The translations under genes were made by a program, and so were the position numbers. From an uncultured Corynebacterium sp. (GTDB taxonomy: Bacteria > Actinomycetota > Actinomycetes > Mycobacteriales > Mycobacteriaceae): a stretch of DNA of 64,000 bases. The notes under the pieces are model-generated. The model worked only from the letters and a program-made list of their open reading frames with translations. It was not told the DNA's origin and made no database searches. This document shows positions 54,077 to 62,974 of this stretch, in pieces (the first letter of the stretch is position 1; every line of letters starts with the position of its first letter). Where the stretch lies: contig NZ_CAMIFY010000001.1 of the NCBI RefSeq assembly GCF_946222985.1, forward strand, positions 1 to 64,000. The letters run 5' to 3'.

Positions 54077-54871
54077 ATGTCACGTCGCGCCGAGTTGAGG
54101 GAGCAGCGGCACGCGGAAATCATCGCCGCGGCCGCCGCCATGATCGCGGATCGCGGTTTCCACGTCACCAGGCTCGAGGACGTCGGCCAGGTCGTCGGAA
54201 TTTCGGGGCCGGGGCTCTACCGCTACGTCTCCGGCAAGGACGACATGCTCGCGCAGATCCTCGTCGACATTTCGGTGCGCCTCGTCGACGGTGCGCGCTC
54301 CGTGATGGACCGCGCCCGCGCGGAGGAGTGGGCCGCCGATCGGACCCTGCGGGAGCTGCTGAGCTTCCACGTCGAGTTCGCGGTCACCGAGCCCGATCGC
54401 ATTCGCGTCCAGGAACGCGAGATCGGCAACCTCGCCCCGCAGCAGCGCGACAAGGTGCGTTCCCTGCAGCGCATGTACCTGTCGATGTGGATCGATGCTT
54501 TGCGACGCTCCGATCCCACCCTCACCGAGGAAGAGGCGCGCGTCCGCGTTCAGCTGTCCGCCGGCCTGATCAATTCGTCGCGCCACATCATCCGGTGGGC
54601 GGGGGCGGATGAAGTGCGGCGCCACGCGATGGACATGGTGCTGCGGGCCATGGACCTGACGGACGACGACGGGGATTCGGTACGCACCGCCGGCGCCACC
54701 ACCGGTGCGGACTCCACCGGTGACGCCGACCCCACCGGTAACACCGACGGTCGAAACTCCGCCGCGGGCATCTCCGACATCGCGCGGGCCGCCCTCGGCG
54801 GTCGCCCGCGCGTGGCGGAGGACGTCACCCCGGACGCCACCGCGGACGCCGCGGGTGACGCCACCGAGTGA
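54077..54871 (+). CDS. TetR-family regulator, lipid/acyl-CoA gene neighbourhood
   Basis: 264 residues. HTH at about 12-55 (HAEIIAAAAAMIADRG, then VTRLEDVGQVVGISGPGLYR). The ligand domain has FHVEFAVTEPDRIRVQEREI and LSAGLINSSRHIIRWAG, a pattern found in actinobacterial TetR proteins that control fatty-acid or acyl-CoA genes. The last about 65 residues are Asp/Thr/Gly-rich low complexity. Candidate targets are the downstream monooxygenase, the acyl-CoA synthetase and the accD1 operon. Confidence 0.85.
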   Translation: MSRRAELREQRHAEIIAAAAAMIADRGFHVTRLEDVGQVVGISGPGLYRYVSGKDDMLAQILVDISVRLVDGARSVMDRARAEEWAADRTLRELLSFHVEFAVTEPDRIRVQEREIGNLAPQQRDKVRSLQRMYLSMWIDALRRSDPTLTEEEARVRVQLSAGLINSSRHIIRWAGADEVRRHAMDMVLRAMDLTDDDGDSVRTAGATTGADSTGDADPTGNTDGRNSAAGISDIARAALGGRPRVAEDVTPDATADAAGDATE

Positions 54872-54930
54872 ATTCGGTTCGCATGGGGAAGTAATCGGGC
54901 AAACGGCGGAATTCCTTCGTCGTGAAGCAA

Positions 54931-54936
54931 TATTGT
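54931..54936 (+). promoter_or_regulatory. -10 box of the flavin monooxygenase gene, leaderless arrangement
   Basis: TATTGT followed by 7 nt and then ATG at 54944. Confidence 0.55.
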
Positions 54937-54943
54937 CCGTTCC

Positions 54944-56374
54944 ATGAGCATCCTCATCATCGGAGCGGGGCCGTCGGGGCTGGCCACCGCGGCGGAACTG
55001 AAGCGCGCGGGCCTGCACTTCGATCACGTCGAACGCCACGACGGCGTCGGCGGATTGTGGGACATCGACAATCCGACGACGCCGATGTACGAATCGGCGC
55101 ACTTCATCTCATCGAAGCGGCTGTCGTGCCTGCCGGGGCGGCCGTTTCGCGATGACGTCGCCGACTACCCGCCCCGGGCCGAGATCCACCGGTACCTGCG
55201 CGAATTCGCCGACGACGAGGGACTGGTCGACGGCATCGACTTCGGCGTGGAGGTCGTCTCGGTGGAGGCCATCGGCGACGGCGATGATGCGGCCGCGACG
55301 ACGATCGACGGCACGGCCGCCGGCGACCGGTACCGGGTGACGATGGCACCGGCGGCGGGCGACGGCGGAGTCGAAGGAGACGGCGCCGACGGCGAGGGGG
55401 ACGGGGGCGACGGGAGCGTCGTCAAGCACTATTCGGACGTCATCTGCGCCTCCGGGACCCTGTCGACGCCCAACCTGCCCGACATCCCCGGCGACTTCGA
55501 CGGCGAGTACCGCCATTCGACGACCTACCGCGGCATCGACGAGCTGCGCGGCAAGCGGGTGCTGATCATCGGCGCCGGCAACTCGGGCTGCGACATCGCC
55601 TGCGACGCGGCCCAGGCGGCGGAGTCGGCGGAGTTGAGCATGCGGCGCGGGTACTGGTTCATTCCCAAGCACATCTTCGGCAAGCCGTCCGACGAATGGA
55701 CCGTGACCGGACCGCAGCTGCCGGCGCGCGTGATGCAGCTCGGCGCGCAGGCGATCCTGCGGTTGTACTTCGGTGACCTGCGCAAGCTCGGGCTTCCCAA
55801 GCCCGATCACCGCATCTTCGAAACGCACCCGCTGCTCAACGATCAGCTCATCCACCATCTGCGCCACGGTGATTTGTCCATTCGCGGCGACGTCGCGCGT
55901 TTCGACGGCCCCGACGTCGTCTTCGCCGACGGTTCGCGCGGTTCCTACGACCTGGTGCTGGCGTGCACCGGTTTCCACCATTCCGTGCCGTACGCCGCCG
56001 AGTTGTTCGGTGGCGGCGGGTCGTCGACGACGCCGCCCAACGCGATGGAAGCGCTGCATCTGGGCTGCGCCCACCGTGAGCGCCCGGGCCTGTGGGCGCC
56101 CGGACTGATCGAAACCAACTCCGGGGCGTTCGGCGCGATCGGGCAGCAGGCGCGGTTGATCGCGGCGGTGCTGTCGTCGAAGGAACGCGCGAGGATCTTC
56201 GCCGAACGACGCCGCACCGACGACGTCGATCTCAGCGGCGGGTTGAAGATGGACCGTTCCGAGCGGCACCGCGGTTACGTCGACAGCCACGCGCTCCACG
56301 CGGCGTTGGCCGACGAGCTCGAGGCGCTGGGCCTCGACGCCGGCCGCGAGCGGCTCGGAGGACTGGCGGGGTAG
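54944..56374 (+). CDS. FMO-like flavin-dependent monooxygenase
   Basis: 476 residues. FAD fold ILIIGAGPSGLATAAELKRAG, FMO identifying motif FDGEYRHSTTYRG, and NADPH fold VLIIGAGNSGCDIACDAAQA. Also related to Baeyer-Villiger enzymes. An Asp/Gly-rich insertion (GVEGDGADGEGDGGDG) at about 145-160 is not part of the fold. Substrate unknown; oxidation of a lipid-like or sulfur/nitrogen compound is possible. Confidence 0.88.
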   Translation: MSILIIGAGPSGLATAAELKRAGLHFDHVERHDGVGGLWDIDNPTTPMYESAHFISSKRLSCLPGRPFRDDVADYPPRAEIHRYLREFADDEGLVDGIDFGVEVVSVEAIGDGDDAAATTIDGTAAGDRYRVTMAPAAGDGGVEGDGADGEGDGGDGSVVKHYSDVICASGTLSTPNLPDIPGDFDGEYRHSTTYRGIDELRGKRVLIIGAGNSGCDIACDAAQAAESAELSMRRGYWFIPKHIFGKPSDEWTVTGPQLPARVMQLGAQAILRLYFGDLRKLGLPKPDHRIFETHPLLNDQLIHHLRHGDLSIRGDVARFDGPDVVFADGSRGSYDLVLACTGFHHSVPYAAELFGGGGSSTTPPNAMEALHLGCAHRERPGLWAPGLIETNSGAFGAIGQQARLIAAVLSSKERARIFAERRRTDDVDLSGGLKMDRSERHRGYVDSHALHAALADELEALGLDAGRERLGGLAG

Positions 56375-56378
56375 GCCG

Positions 56379-56398
56379 GGTCTCCGGGCCTGGAGACC
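56379..56398 (+). terminator. Hairpin at the end of the monooxygenase gene
   Basis: GGTCTCC/GGAGACC arms around gggcct, 4 nt after the stop codon. Confidence 0.45.
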
Positions 56399-56399
56399 G

Positions 56400-56439
56400 C
56401 CGAAGCCCTGCGAACCATGATGGTTCGCAGGGCCTTCGG
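56400..56439. terminator. Bidirectional terminator before fadD
   Basis: A 17-bp stem with one bulged G (56400-56416 with 56422-56439) around ATGAT, between converging genes. The core is CCCTGCGAACC/GGTTCGCAGGG. Confidence 0.7.
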
Positions 56440-56482
56440 TCGGTGCGGGGCCACCTGGATCTCAGGGGCCGCCGGGGTCCGG

Positions 56483-58627
56483 TCAGTGGCCGCGGCGGCG
56501 CGACGGCGGCAGCGGGATGTCCTTGCCCGGTTCCAGGACGGGGTGCTCGTGGAGGGCCGGCTGTTCGAAGCTGACCCACTTGACTCCGTCGGAGTCGTGG
56601 CAGCCCGGCGCCAGCGGATCGGCGTAGATCTCCTCGAACTGGTCCTTCATCGCCGCGTGGACGTGCTTGCGGCGGAGCTTCAGGCTCGGGGTCAACTCGT
56701 CGGCCTCCACCGTCAGCTCACGGTCGAGGATGCGGAAGCGCTTGATCTGCTCCCACGAGTTCAGCCCTGCGTTGAGGCGGCCCAGGGAGGCGCGCACCAG
56801 GGCGACGACCTTCGGATCGCGGGTCATCTCGGCGAAGGTCTCGGCCTCCACGCCGGAGCGCTCGCACCATTCGCGGGTGGCCTTCTCCTCGAGCACGACC
56901 ATGCCGACCATGAACTTCTTGCCCTCGCCGTAGCTGACCAGCTCCATCGCGAGCGGGCACAGGCCCTTGAACTCCGACTCGATCGGCGCCGGGGCGACGT
57001 ACTTGCCGTTGGAGGACTTGAACAGCGACTTCTTGCGGTCCGTGATGTAGACGAATCCGTTGTCGTCGATGCGCGCGATGTCGCCGGTGCGCAGGTAACC
57101 GTCGCCCGGCAGCGTCTCGGCCGTGGCGTCGTCGCGGTTGTGGTAGCCGGTCATGTTCCAGCCGCTCTTCAGCAGCAGCTCGCCGTCGTCGGCGACCTTG
57201 TCCTCGACGCCGGGGAACGGCCAGCCGATCGTGCCGATGCGGTAGGCGTCGAGGCGGGTCAGGTGGGTGATGCAGCCTTCGGTCAGGCCGAATCCCTCGG
57301 CGATGGGCATGCCCACCGACAGGTACCACTTGGTGATGTCCTGGTTGATCGGCGCGGAGCCGGAGATGAACATGCGGACGTTGCCGCCGAGCGCGGCGCG
57401 GATCTTCGACAGCACGACCTTGTCCGCGATGCCCAGGCGGAAGCTCAGCCACTTGGGGACTTCCTTGCCGGCGAGGCGCAGTTCGGTGGCTTCCATGGCC
57501 AGCTTCATGCTGACCTTGCCCAGCTTCGCCTTGACGCCGTCGCCCTCGAACTGGGCCTGGATGGCGGAGTAGGCCTTTTCGAAGATGCGCGGCGCGCCGC
57601 CCATGATCGTCGGCTTGATCTCCTGGATGTTCTCCACGATCTTGTCGATGCGGCCGTCGATGGCGGTGACGACGCCGGTGCTGATCGACAGGTACAGCAG
57701 GAAGCGGCCCATCAGGTGCGCCAGCGGCAGCCAGAGGAAGTGGACGTCGTCCTTGTAGAGGTTCGGCGTCGACGTCACCGCCGCGACGTTGTTCATCCAC
57801 GCGCTGTGGGGGATGATCGCGCCCTTCGGCGTGCCGGTGGTGCCGGAGGTGTACTGGAAGGTGGCGATCGTGTCGGGGGAGACGTCGTCGATGGCCCGGC
57901 GCACGACGTGCGGGTCATGGGAGAGCAGCGCGCGTCCCTCGGCCATCAGCGCCGACAGCGGGGAGACCCAGTCGGTGATGTCCTCGACGGACGTGCCGTC
58001 CGGCGCCGAGACCACCTGCGTCTGCGGCGACCAGGACCGGTCCATGACGTAGACGTGCTCGACCTTGGGGATCGACTCGCGGATGTCGAGGAGCTTGGCG
58101 ACCTGGTCGCCGTCCTCGGCGATGACCATCCGAGCGTCGGAGTCGTTGATGATGAACTCCATGTCCCCGGGCACCGACGTGGGGTAGATGGCGATCGAGT
58201 TGACGCCGATGGACATCAGCGAGATGTCGGAGTTGACCCACTGCATCCCGGTGCCGGAGATCAGGGCGGCCGCATCGCCCTTGGCCAGGCCCGCCGCCAG
58301 CAGGCCCGCCGCATGCTCCTCGACGAGATCGCGGAACTGGCCCCAGGTGACTTCGGTCCACTCGTCGGCGGCGTCGCGGAAGCGCCAGGCCGGGGCGTTG
58401 GGGGTGGCGGTGGCGCGGCGCAGCACCATCTCGCCGACGCTGCGCGCCGGGTTGTCGAGCACCTCGCGGTCGATGGGCTCGTCCGCCGGGGTGGCGTAGC
58501 GATTGGTCGACCAGCCGACCTCGGGGTTGGTCCGGGGCTTGGGCAGGCCGATCGTGCTCACGGGCGGCGGGGCGTCGGCCGACCCGGCCGAATCAGCGTG
58601 GCCGTCGAGGTGCTGCGGAGTGTTCAT
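56483..58627 (-). CDS. Long-chain acyl-CoA synthetase (FadD15-like)
   Basis: 714 residues. Activates fatty acids to acyl-CoA through acyl-AMP. AMP-binding motif FQYTSGTTGTPKGAIIPH, GGAPRIFEKAYSAIQ, ISGSAPINQDITKWYLSVGM, EGFGLTEGCI and GYLRTGDIARIDDNGFVYIT followed by DRKKSLFKSSNGKYVAPAPI. Size and motifs fit the large mycobacterial FadD15 type. The first about 45 residues are a non-conserved Ala/Pro-rich extension. A GlxR-like site lies 24 bp upstream of its start. Confidence 0.92.
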   Translation of the reverse strand: MNTPQHLDGHADSAGSADAPPPVSTIGLPKPRTNPEVGWSTNRYATPADEPIDREVLDNPARSVGEMVLRRATATPNAPAWRFRDAADEWTEVTWGQFRDLVEEHAAGLLAAGLAKGDAAALISGTGMQWVNSDISLMSIGVNSIAIYPTSVPGDMEFIINDSDARMVIAEDGDQVAKLLDIRESIPKVEHVYVMDRSWSPQTQVVSAPDGTSVEDITDWVSPLSALMAEGRALLSHDPHVVRRAIDDVSPDTIATFQYTSGTTGTPKGAIIPHSAWMNNVAAVTSTPNLYKDDVHFLWLPLAHLMGRFLLYLSISTGVVTAIDGRIDKIVENIQEIKPTIMGGAPRIFEKAYSAIQAQFEGDGVKAKLGKVSMKLAMEATELRLAGKEVPKWLSFRLGIADKVVLSKIRAALGGNVRMFISGSAPINQDITKWYLSVGMPIAEGFGLTEGCITHLTRLDAYRIGTIGWPFPGVEDKVADDGELLLKSGWNMTGYHNRDDATAETLPGDGYLRTGDIARIDDNGFVYITDRKKSLFKSSNGKYVAPAPIESEFKGLCPLAMELVSYGEGKKFMVGMVVLEEKATREWCERSGVEAETFAEMTRDPKVVALVRASLGRLNAGLNSWEQIKRFRILDRELTVEADELTPSLKLRRKHVHAAMKDQFEEIYADPLAPGCHDSDGVKWVSFEQPALHEHPVLEPGKDIPLPPSRRRGH

Positions 58628-58650
58628 GTGGTCTCTTTCAACTTTGCGGA

Positions 58651-58666
58651 TGTGTCATGGATCACG
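58651..58666. promoter_or_regulatory. GlxR-like (CRP family) site near fadD
   Basis: TGTGTCATGGATCACG matches TGTGA-N6-TCACA at 8 of 10 defined positions. GlxR is the global cAMP-responsive regulator of corynebacteria. Confidence 0.4.
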
Positions 58667-58801
58667 TTTAAGACGAGGTTAAGCAACTTTTGTGGTTTTG
58701 GATAGGAATTCGCGCGGATCGTGTCCGGGTCGTTGCATTCCGCGGGGATAGGGGGACCTCGCGCCACCCCCGTTCGGTAAATCACCGCTAACCGACGCGA
58801 G

Positions 58802-58811
58802 CAAACGTTTG
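58802..58811. promoter_or_regulatory. Palindrome CAAACGTTTG
   Basis: A perfect 10-bp palindrome in the middle of the fadD/accD1 region. Its binder is unknown. Confidence 0.35.
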
Positions 58812-58906
58812 TCCTGCGCAGTGGGGGCGGGCCGGCTGATCTGCGCCGCCGATCGGCGGTGGGGGTGTTACCTGCAGGCGGGGTGCAATCGTCGTTTCGC
58901 TTGGCA

Positions 58907-58922
58907 AGTGTTCTGCATCACA
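58907..58922. promoter_or_regulatory. GlxR-like (CRP family) site near accD1
   Basis: AGTGTTCTGCATCACA matches TGTGA-N6-TCACA at 8 of 10 positions, with an intact TCACA half. Confidence 0.45.
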
Positions 58923-58942
58923 GTAGTGTTTCGGTTCAGAGG

Positions 58943-58958
58943 GTTAATCACTGTTAAC
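58943..58958. promoter_or_regulatory. Inverted repeat GTTAA-N6-TTAAC upstream of accD1
   Basis: Perfect 5-bp arms around TCACTG, about 100 bp before the accD1 start. It is a likely operator; the upstream TetR is one candidate. Confidence 0.5.
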
Positions 58959-59059
58959 GCAAAACGGCGATTGTCCGGTGATCGGCGAAGCACCACCCCC
59001 GTCGCCCCTCACCCGCTCCCACCGAAAACACCGCCCCCGACCCCGCAACGGAGACCACG

Positions 59060-60634
59060 ATGACGGACCCCGCCACCAACCGCGAAGCCCACGAGGCCCT
59101 CGTCGCCGACCTGCGCGACGTACTGGCGCGCACGGCCGAGGGCGGTTCGGAGAAGGCCCGCGCCCGCCACGTCGCCAGGGGCAAGCTCCTGCCGCGCGAC
59201 CGGATCACCGAGCTGCTCGACCCGGGCAGCCCCTTCCTCGAGGTCGCGCCGATCGCGGCCCACGAGATGTACGGCGGCAAGGTCCCGGCCGCCGGCGTCG
59301 TCGCCGGCATCGGGCTGGTCGAGGGGCGCCGGTGCATGATCGTCGCCAACGACGCGACCGTCTCCGGCGGCACCTACTATCCGATGACGGTCAAGAAGCA
59401 CCTGCGCGCGCAGGAGATCGCCGGGGCCAACCGCCTGCCGTGCATTTACCTCGTCGATTCGGGCGGTGCGATGCTGCTCAACCAGGACGAGGTCTTCCCC
59501 GACCGCGATCACTTCGGCCGCATCTTCTACAACCAGGCCAACCTGTCGAAGCAGGGCATCCCGCAGATCTCCGCGGTGCTCGGTTCCTGCACCGCCGGCG
59601 GCGCTTACGTCCCGGCGATGTCGGACGAGGCGGTCATCGTCAAGGACCAGGGCACGATCTTCCTGGCCGGTCCGCCGCTGGTCAAGGCCGCCACCGGCGA
59701 GGACGTCACGCCGGAGGAGCTCGGCGGCGGCGACCTGCATTCCAAGGTCTCCGGCGTCACCGATCACCTGGCGCTCGACGACGCCGATGCGCTCCATCGC
59801 GTGCGCGGGATCGTCGACACGCTGCCGCAGGCGGCCGAGGCTCCCTGGGAGGTCCGCGAGACCCGCGAGCCGCTGCGCGAGCAGACCGAGCTTTACGACG
59901 TCGTCCCCGTCGACGCCAAGCAGCCCTACGACGTCCGCGAGGTCATCGAAACCATCGTCGACGCCTCGGAGTATCGCGAGTTCAAGGCGGAGTTCGGTAC
60001 CACCCTGGTCACCGCCTTCGCGCGGATCCACGGCCACCCGGTGGGCATCGTCGCCAACAACGGCGTCCTGTTCGCGGAATCGGCGCAGAAGGGCGCGCAC
60101 TTCATCGAATTGTGCGACCAGCGCGGCATTCCGCTGGTGTTCCTGCAGAACACCACCGGCTTCATGGTCGGACGCGAGTACGAGTCCGGCGGCATCGCCA
60201 AGCACGGCGCGAAGATGGTCAACGCCGTGGCCACCACCCGCGTGCCCAAGTTCACCGTCGTCATCGGCGGCGCATTCGGCGCGGGCAACTACTCGATGTG
60301 CGGCCGCGCCTACTCGCCGCGCTTTTTGTGGATGTGGCCCAACGCCCGCGTCGCCGTCATGGGCGGCCCGCAGGCCGCGATGACCCTGTCGACCGTGCGC
60401 CGCAACCAGATCGAACGCTCCGGCGGCGAGTGGTCGGACGAGGAGCAGGAGGCCTTCGAGGCCCCGGTCCGCGAGCAGTTCCAGGAGCAGTCGCATTGCT
60501 ACTACTCCTCGGCCCGGTTGTGGGACGACGGCGTCATCGACCCCGCCGACACCCGCCGCGTCCTGGGCATGGCCCTCGAGGTCGCCGGAGGCGCGCCACT
60601 CGAGACGGCCGGCTTCGGCATCTTCCGCATGTGA
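59060..60634 (+). CDS. accD1: Acyl-CoA carboxylase carboxyltransferase subunit (methylcrotonyl-CoA type)
   Basis: 524 residues from an ATG with GGAGACC upstream. Both crotonase-like halves of a biotin-dependent carboxyltransferase are present: YLVDSGGAMLLNQDEVFPDR, GSCTAGGAYVPAMSDEAVIV, QNTTGFMVGREYESGGIAKH and GGAFGAGNYSMCGRAYSPRF. The last pair are the acyl-CoA/biotin contact loops. Closest to mycobacterial AccD1, which with AccA1 carboxylates 3-methylcrotonyl-CoA in leucine breakdown. First gene of accD1-accA1-fadE19. Confidence 0.93.
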   Translation: MTDPATNREAHEALVADLRDVLARTAEGGSEKARARHVARGKLLPRDRITELLDPGSPFLEVAPIAAHEMYGGKVPAAGVVAGIGLVEGRRCMIVANDATVSGGTYYPMTVKKHLRAQEIAGANRLPCIYLVDSGGAMLLNQDEVFPDRDHFGRIFYNQANLSKQGIPQISAVLGSCTAGGAYVPAMSDEAVIVKDQGTIFLAGPPLVKAATGEDVTPEELGGGDLHSKVSGVTDHLALDDADALHRVRGIVDTLPQAAEAPWEVRETREPLREQTELYDVVPVDAKQPYDVREVIETIVDASEYREFKAEFGTTLVTAFARIHGHPVGIVANNGVLFAESAQKGAHFIELCDQRGIPLVFLQNTTGFMVGREYESGGIAKHGAKMVNAVATTRVPKFTVVIGGAFGAGNYSMCGRAYSPRFLWMWPNARVAVMGGPQAAMTLSTVRRNQIERSGGEWSDEEQEAFEAPVREQFQEQSHCYYSSARLWDDGVIDPADTRRVLGMALEVAGGAPLETAGFGIFRM

Positions 60635-60668
60635 CCGACCCATCGACCACCCCGAAAGGAGAGAAGCC

Positions 60669-62858
60669 GTGAATTCCACCACCACCACCGGCACCGCCAC
60701 CACCGGCACCGCCACCACCGGCTCCGCCACGAGCCCCGGACACGAGGCCACCGCGACGTCCATCGACACCGTGCTCGTCGCCAACCGCGGAGAGATCGCC
60801 GTCCGCGTCATCCGGACCCTGCGCGAACAGGGGGTGCGCAGCGTCGCCGTGTATTCCGACGCCGACGTCGACGCGCCGCACGTGCGCGCGGCGGACGTCG
60901 CCGTCCACATCGGCCCCGCCCCGGCCCGCGAGTCCTACCTCGTCGCCGAGCGCATCCTCGACGCCGCCCGCCGCACCGGCGCGCAGGCCATCCACCCCGG
61001 TTACGGCTTCCTGTCGGAAAACGCCGCGTTCGCCCGCGCCTGCGAGGACGCCGGCGTGATCTTCATGGGCCCGCCGGCCTCCGCCATCGACACGATGGGC
61101 GACAAGATCGCCGCCCGCGCCACCGTCGAGCAGCGCGACGTGCCCACGGTGCCCGGCATCTCCCGCCCGGGCCTGACCGACGAGGAACTGATCGACGCGG
61201 CCCCCGGCATCGGGTTCCCCGTGCTGATCAAGCCGTCGGCCGGCGGCGGCGGCAAGGGCATGCACCGCGTCGAGGACATCGGGGACCTGGCCGAGGCGCT
61301 GGTGTCGGCCCGTCGTGAAGCAGCCGGCGCCTTCGGCGACGATTCGCTGTTCATCGAGCATTTCGTCGACACTCCGCGACACATCGAAGTGCAGGTCCTG
61401 GCCGATTCCCACGGCAACGTCATCCACCTCGGCGAGCGCGAATGCTCGTTGCAGCGCCGTCACCAGAAGGTCATCGAGGAGGCCCCGAGCCCGCTTCTCG
61501 ACGACGAGACCCGCGCCCGCATCGGCGCCGCCGCCTGCGACGCCGCCCGCTCCTGCGGGTACGTCGGCGCCGGCACGGTCGAGTTCATCGTCCCCGCCGG
61601 CGAGCCCGACACGTTCTACTTCATGGAGATGAACACCCGCCTGCAGGTCGAGCACCCCGTCACCGAGGAAGTCACCGGACTCGACCTCGTGGCTCTGCAG
61701 CTGGCCGTCGCCCGCGGCGCCGAGCTGCCCATTTCGCAGGACGACGTCGTCATGCGCGGCCACTCGATCGAAGCCCGCGTCTACGCCGAGGACCCCGCCG
61801 CCGGGTTCCTGCCAACCGGCGGCACCGTCACCCGCGTCGTCGAGCCGACCGGCCCCGGCGTGCGCGTCGACTCGGGAATCACCGACGGCTCCGAGGTCAC
61901 CTCGCTCTACGATCCGATGCTGCTCAAGGTCATCGTCCACGGCGCCGACCGCGCCGAGGCCCTCGGCCGGCTCGATCGAGCGCTGGCGGGCACCGTCGTC
62001 GCCGGCGTCGGCGTCAACGTCGACTTCTGCCGCTACCTGATCTCCGTGCCCGAGGTCGTCTCCGGCGACCTCGACACCGGTCTGCTCGACCGCGTCGTCG
62101 ACGGCTTCACCGAGTTCGCCGTCCCCGACGACGCGCTGGTCGCCGCCGCCATGGCCGAGTGGGCGAACCGCTGGCCCGAGGGGCCGGCCTCGCCGTGGGC
62201 CGTGCCCGACGCCTGGAGGTCCGGACGCCCCGGCATCCAGCGCCTGCGCCTGGCCACCACCGGCGGATCCCACCCGATCACCGTGAGCGGCACGCCGTCC
62301 GACGCCACCGTCACGGTCGACGCGCGGATCGCCGCCCTCGGCGCCGATGCTGGCGCCGATGCAGCGGCCGACGGCAGCGATGGCAGCGATGGCGGCGACG
62401 ACGGCGACTCCGCCCCCGAGCCTCGCGACCACCGCGCGGCCATCCACCGGGACGGCGACGGCTGGCGCGTCGACTGCGACGGCATCACCCGCCACTGGCG
62501 GGTCGAGACCGTCGGGCGCCGCGGCGGCGACGACGTCATCGTCTCCTCCGACGAGGGCACGTGGGTGCTGCGCCGCGAAAACGCGGTGCGCTCCGCGGCC
62601 GAGGCCGACGGCGCGGGCGACGGTTCGCTGACCTCCCCGATGCCCGGCACCGTCATCGCGCTGTCCGTCGCCGACGGCGACCGCGTCGAGGCGGGCGATC
62701 CGGTCCTGGTCGTGGAGGCCATGAAGATGGAGCACACGCTCCGCGCACCCACCGCCGGCGTCGTCGAATACCACGTCGCGGTCGGAGGAAAGGCGTCCAC
62801 CGATTCCGCTCTGGCCACCGTCACTCCCGACGACGACGGCGCACCCGACGGCGGCTGA
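60669..62858 (+). CDS. accA1: Biotin carboxylase / biotin carrier fusion subunit
   Basis: 729 residues from a GTG with AAAGGAGA upstream. Biotin carboxylase domain: VANRGEIAVRVIRTLREQG, IHPGYGFLSENAAFARACED, IKPSAGGGGKGMHRV and MEMNTRLQVEHPVTEEVTGL. Biotin attachment is VVEAMKMEHTLRAP near the C-terminus. The first about 33 residues are a Thr/Gly/Ala repeat encoded by a 15-bp tandem repeat and unlikely to be functional. An Asp/Gly-rich insertion lies at about 560-585. Pairs with AccD1. Confidence 0.94.
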   Translation: MNSTTTTGTATTGTATTGSATSPGHEATATSIDTVLVANRGEIAVRVIRTLREQGVRSVAVYSDADVDAPHVRAADVAVHIGPAPARESYLVAERILDAARRTGAQAIHPGYGFLSENAAFARACEDAGVIFMGPPASAIDTMGDKIAARATVEQRDVPTVPGISRPGLTDEELIDAAPGIGFPVLIKPSAGGGGKGMHRVEDIGDLAEALVSARREAAGAFGDDSLFIEHFVDTPRHIEVQVLADSHGNVIHLGERECSLQRRHQKVIEEAPSPLLDDETRARIGAAACDAARSCGYVGAGTVEFIVPAGEPDTFYFMEMNTRLQVEHPVTEEVTGLDLVALQLAVARGAELPISQDDVVMRGHSIEARVYAEDPAAGFLPTGGTVTRVVEPTGPGVRVDSGITDGSEVTSLYDPMLLKVIVHGADRAEALGRLDRALAGTVVAGVGVNVDFCRYLISVPEVVSGDLDTGLLDRVVDGFTEFAVPDDALVAAAMAEWANRWPEGPASPWAVPDAWRSGRPGIQRLRLATTGGSHPITVSGTPSDATVTVDARIAALGADAGADAAADGSDGSDGGDDGDSAPEPRDHRAAIHRDGDGWRVDCDGITRHWRVETVGRRGGDDVIVSSDEGTWVLRRENAVRSAAEADGAGDGSLTSPMPGTVIALSVADGDRVEAGDPVLVVEAMKMEHTLRAPTAGVVEYHVAVGGKASTDSALATVTPDDDGAPDGG
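60684..60728 (+). repeat. 15-bp tandem repeat in the accA1 N-terminus
   Basis: Two identical units accaccggcaccgcc (60684-60698, 60699-60713) and a third with one change (60714-60728), encoding TTGTA repeats in frame. Confidence 0.85.
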
Positions 62859-62974
62859 CGCCACACGCCGCCGGCCGGCACCGGGACCCTGCAACACCCC
62901 GGCACCGGCCCCCAACACCCCGAGATAAACCGCACGATCCGATCCGCCACCACGAACCTTCCGAGGAGCACACC

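Larger units (their letters stand above)
58628..59059. other. Divergent fadD / accD1 regulatory region
   Basis: 432 bp, the richest regulatory region in the window, with no gene I can support. It contains two GlxR-like sites, a perfect 10-bp palindrome and an inverted GTTAA-N6-TTAAC repeat (separate entries). AT content rises around 58660-58720 and 58900-58975. Confidence 0.55.
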
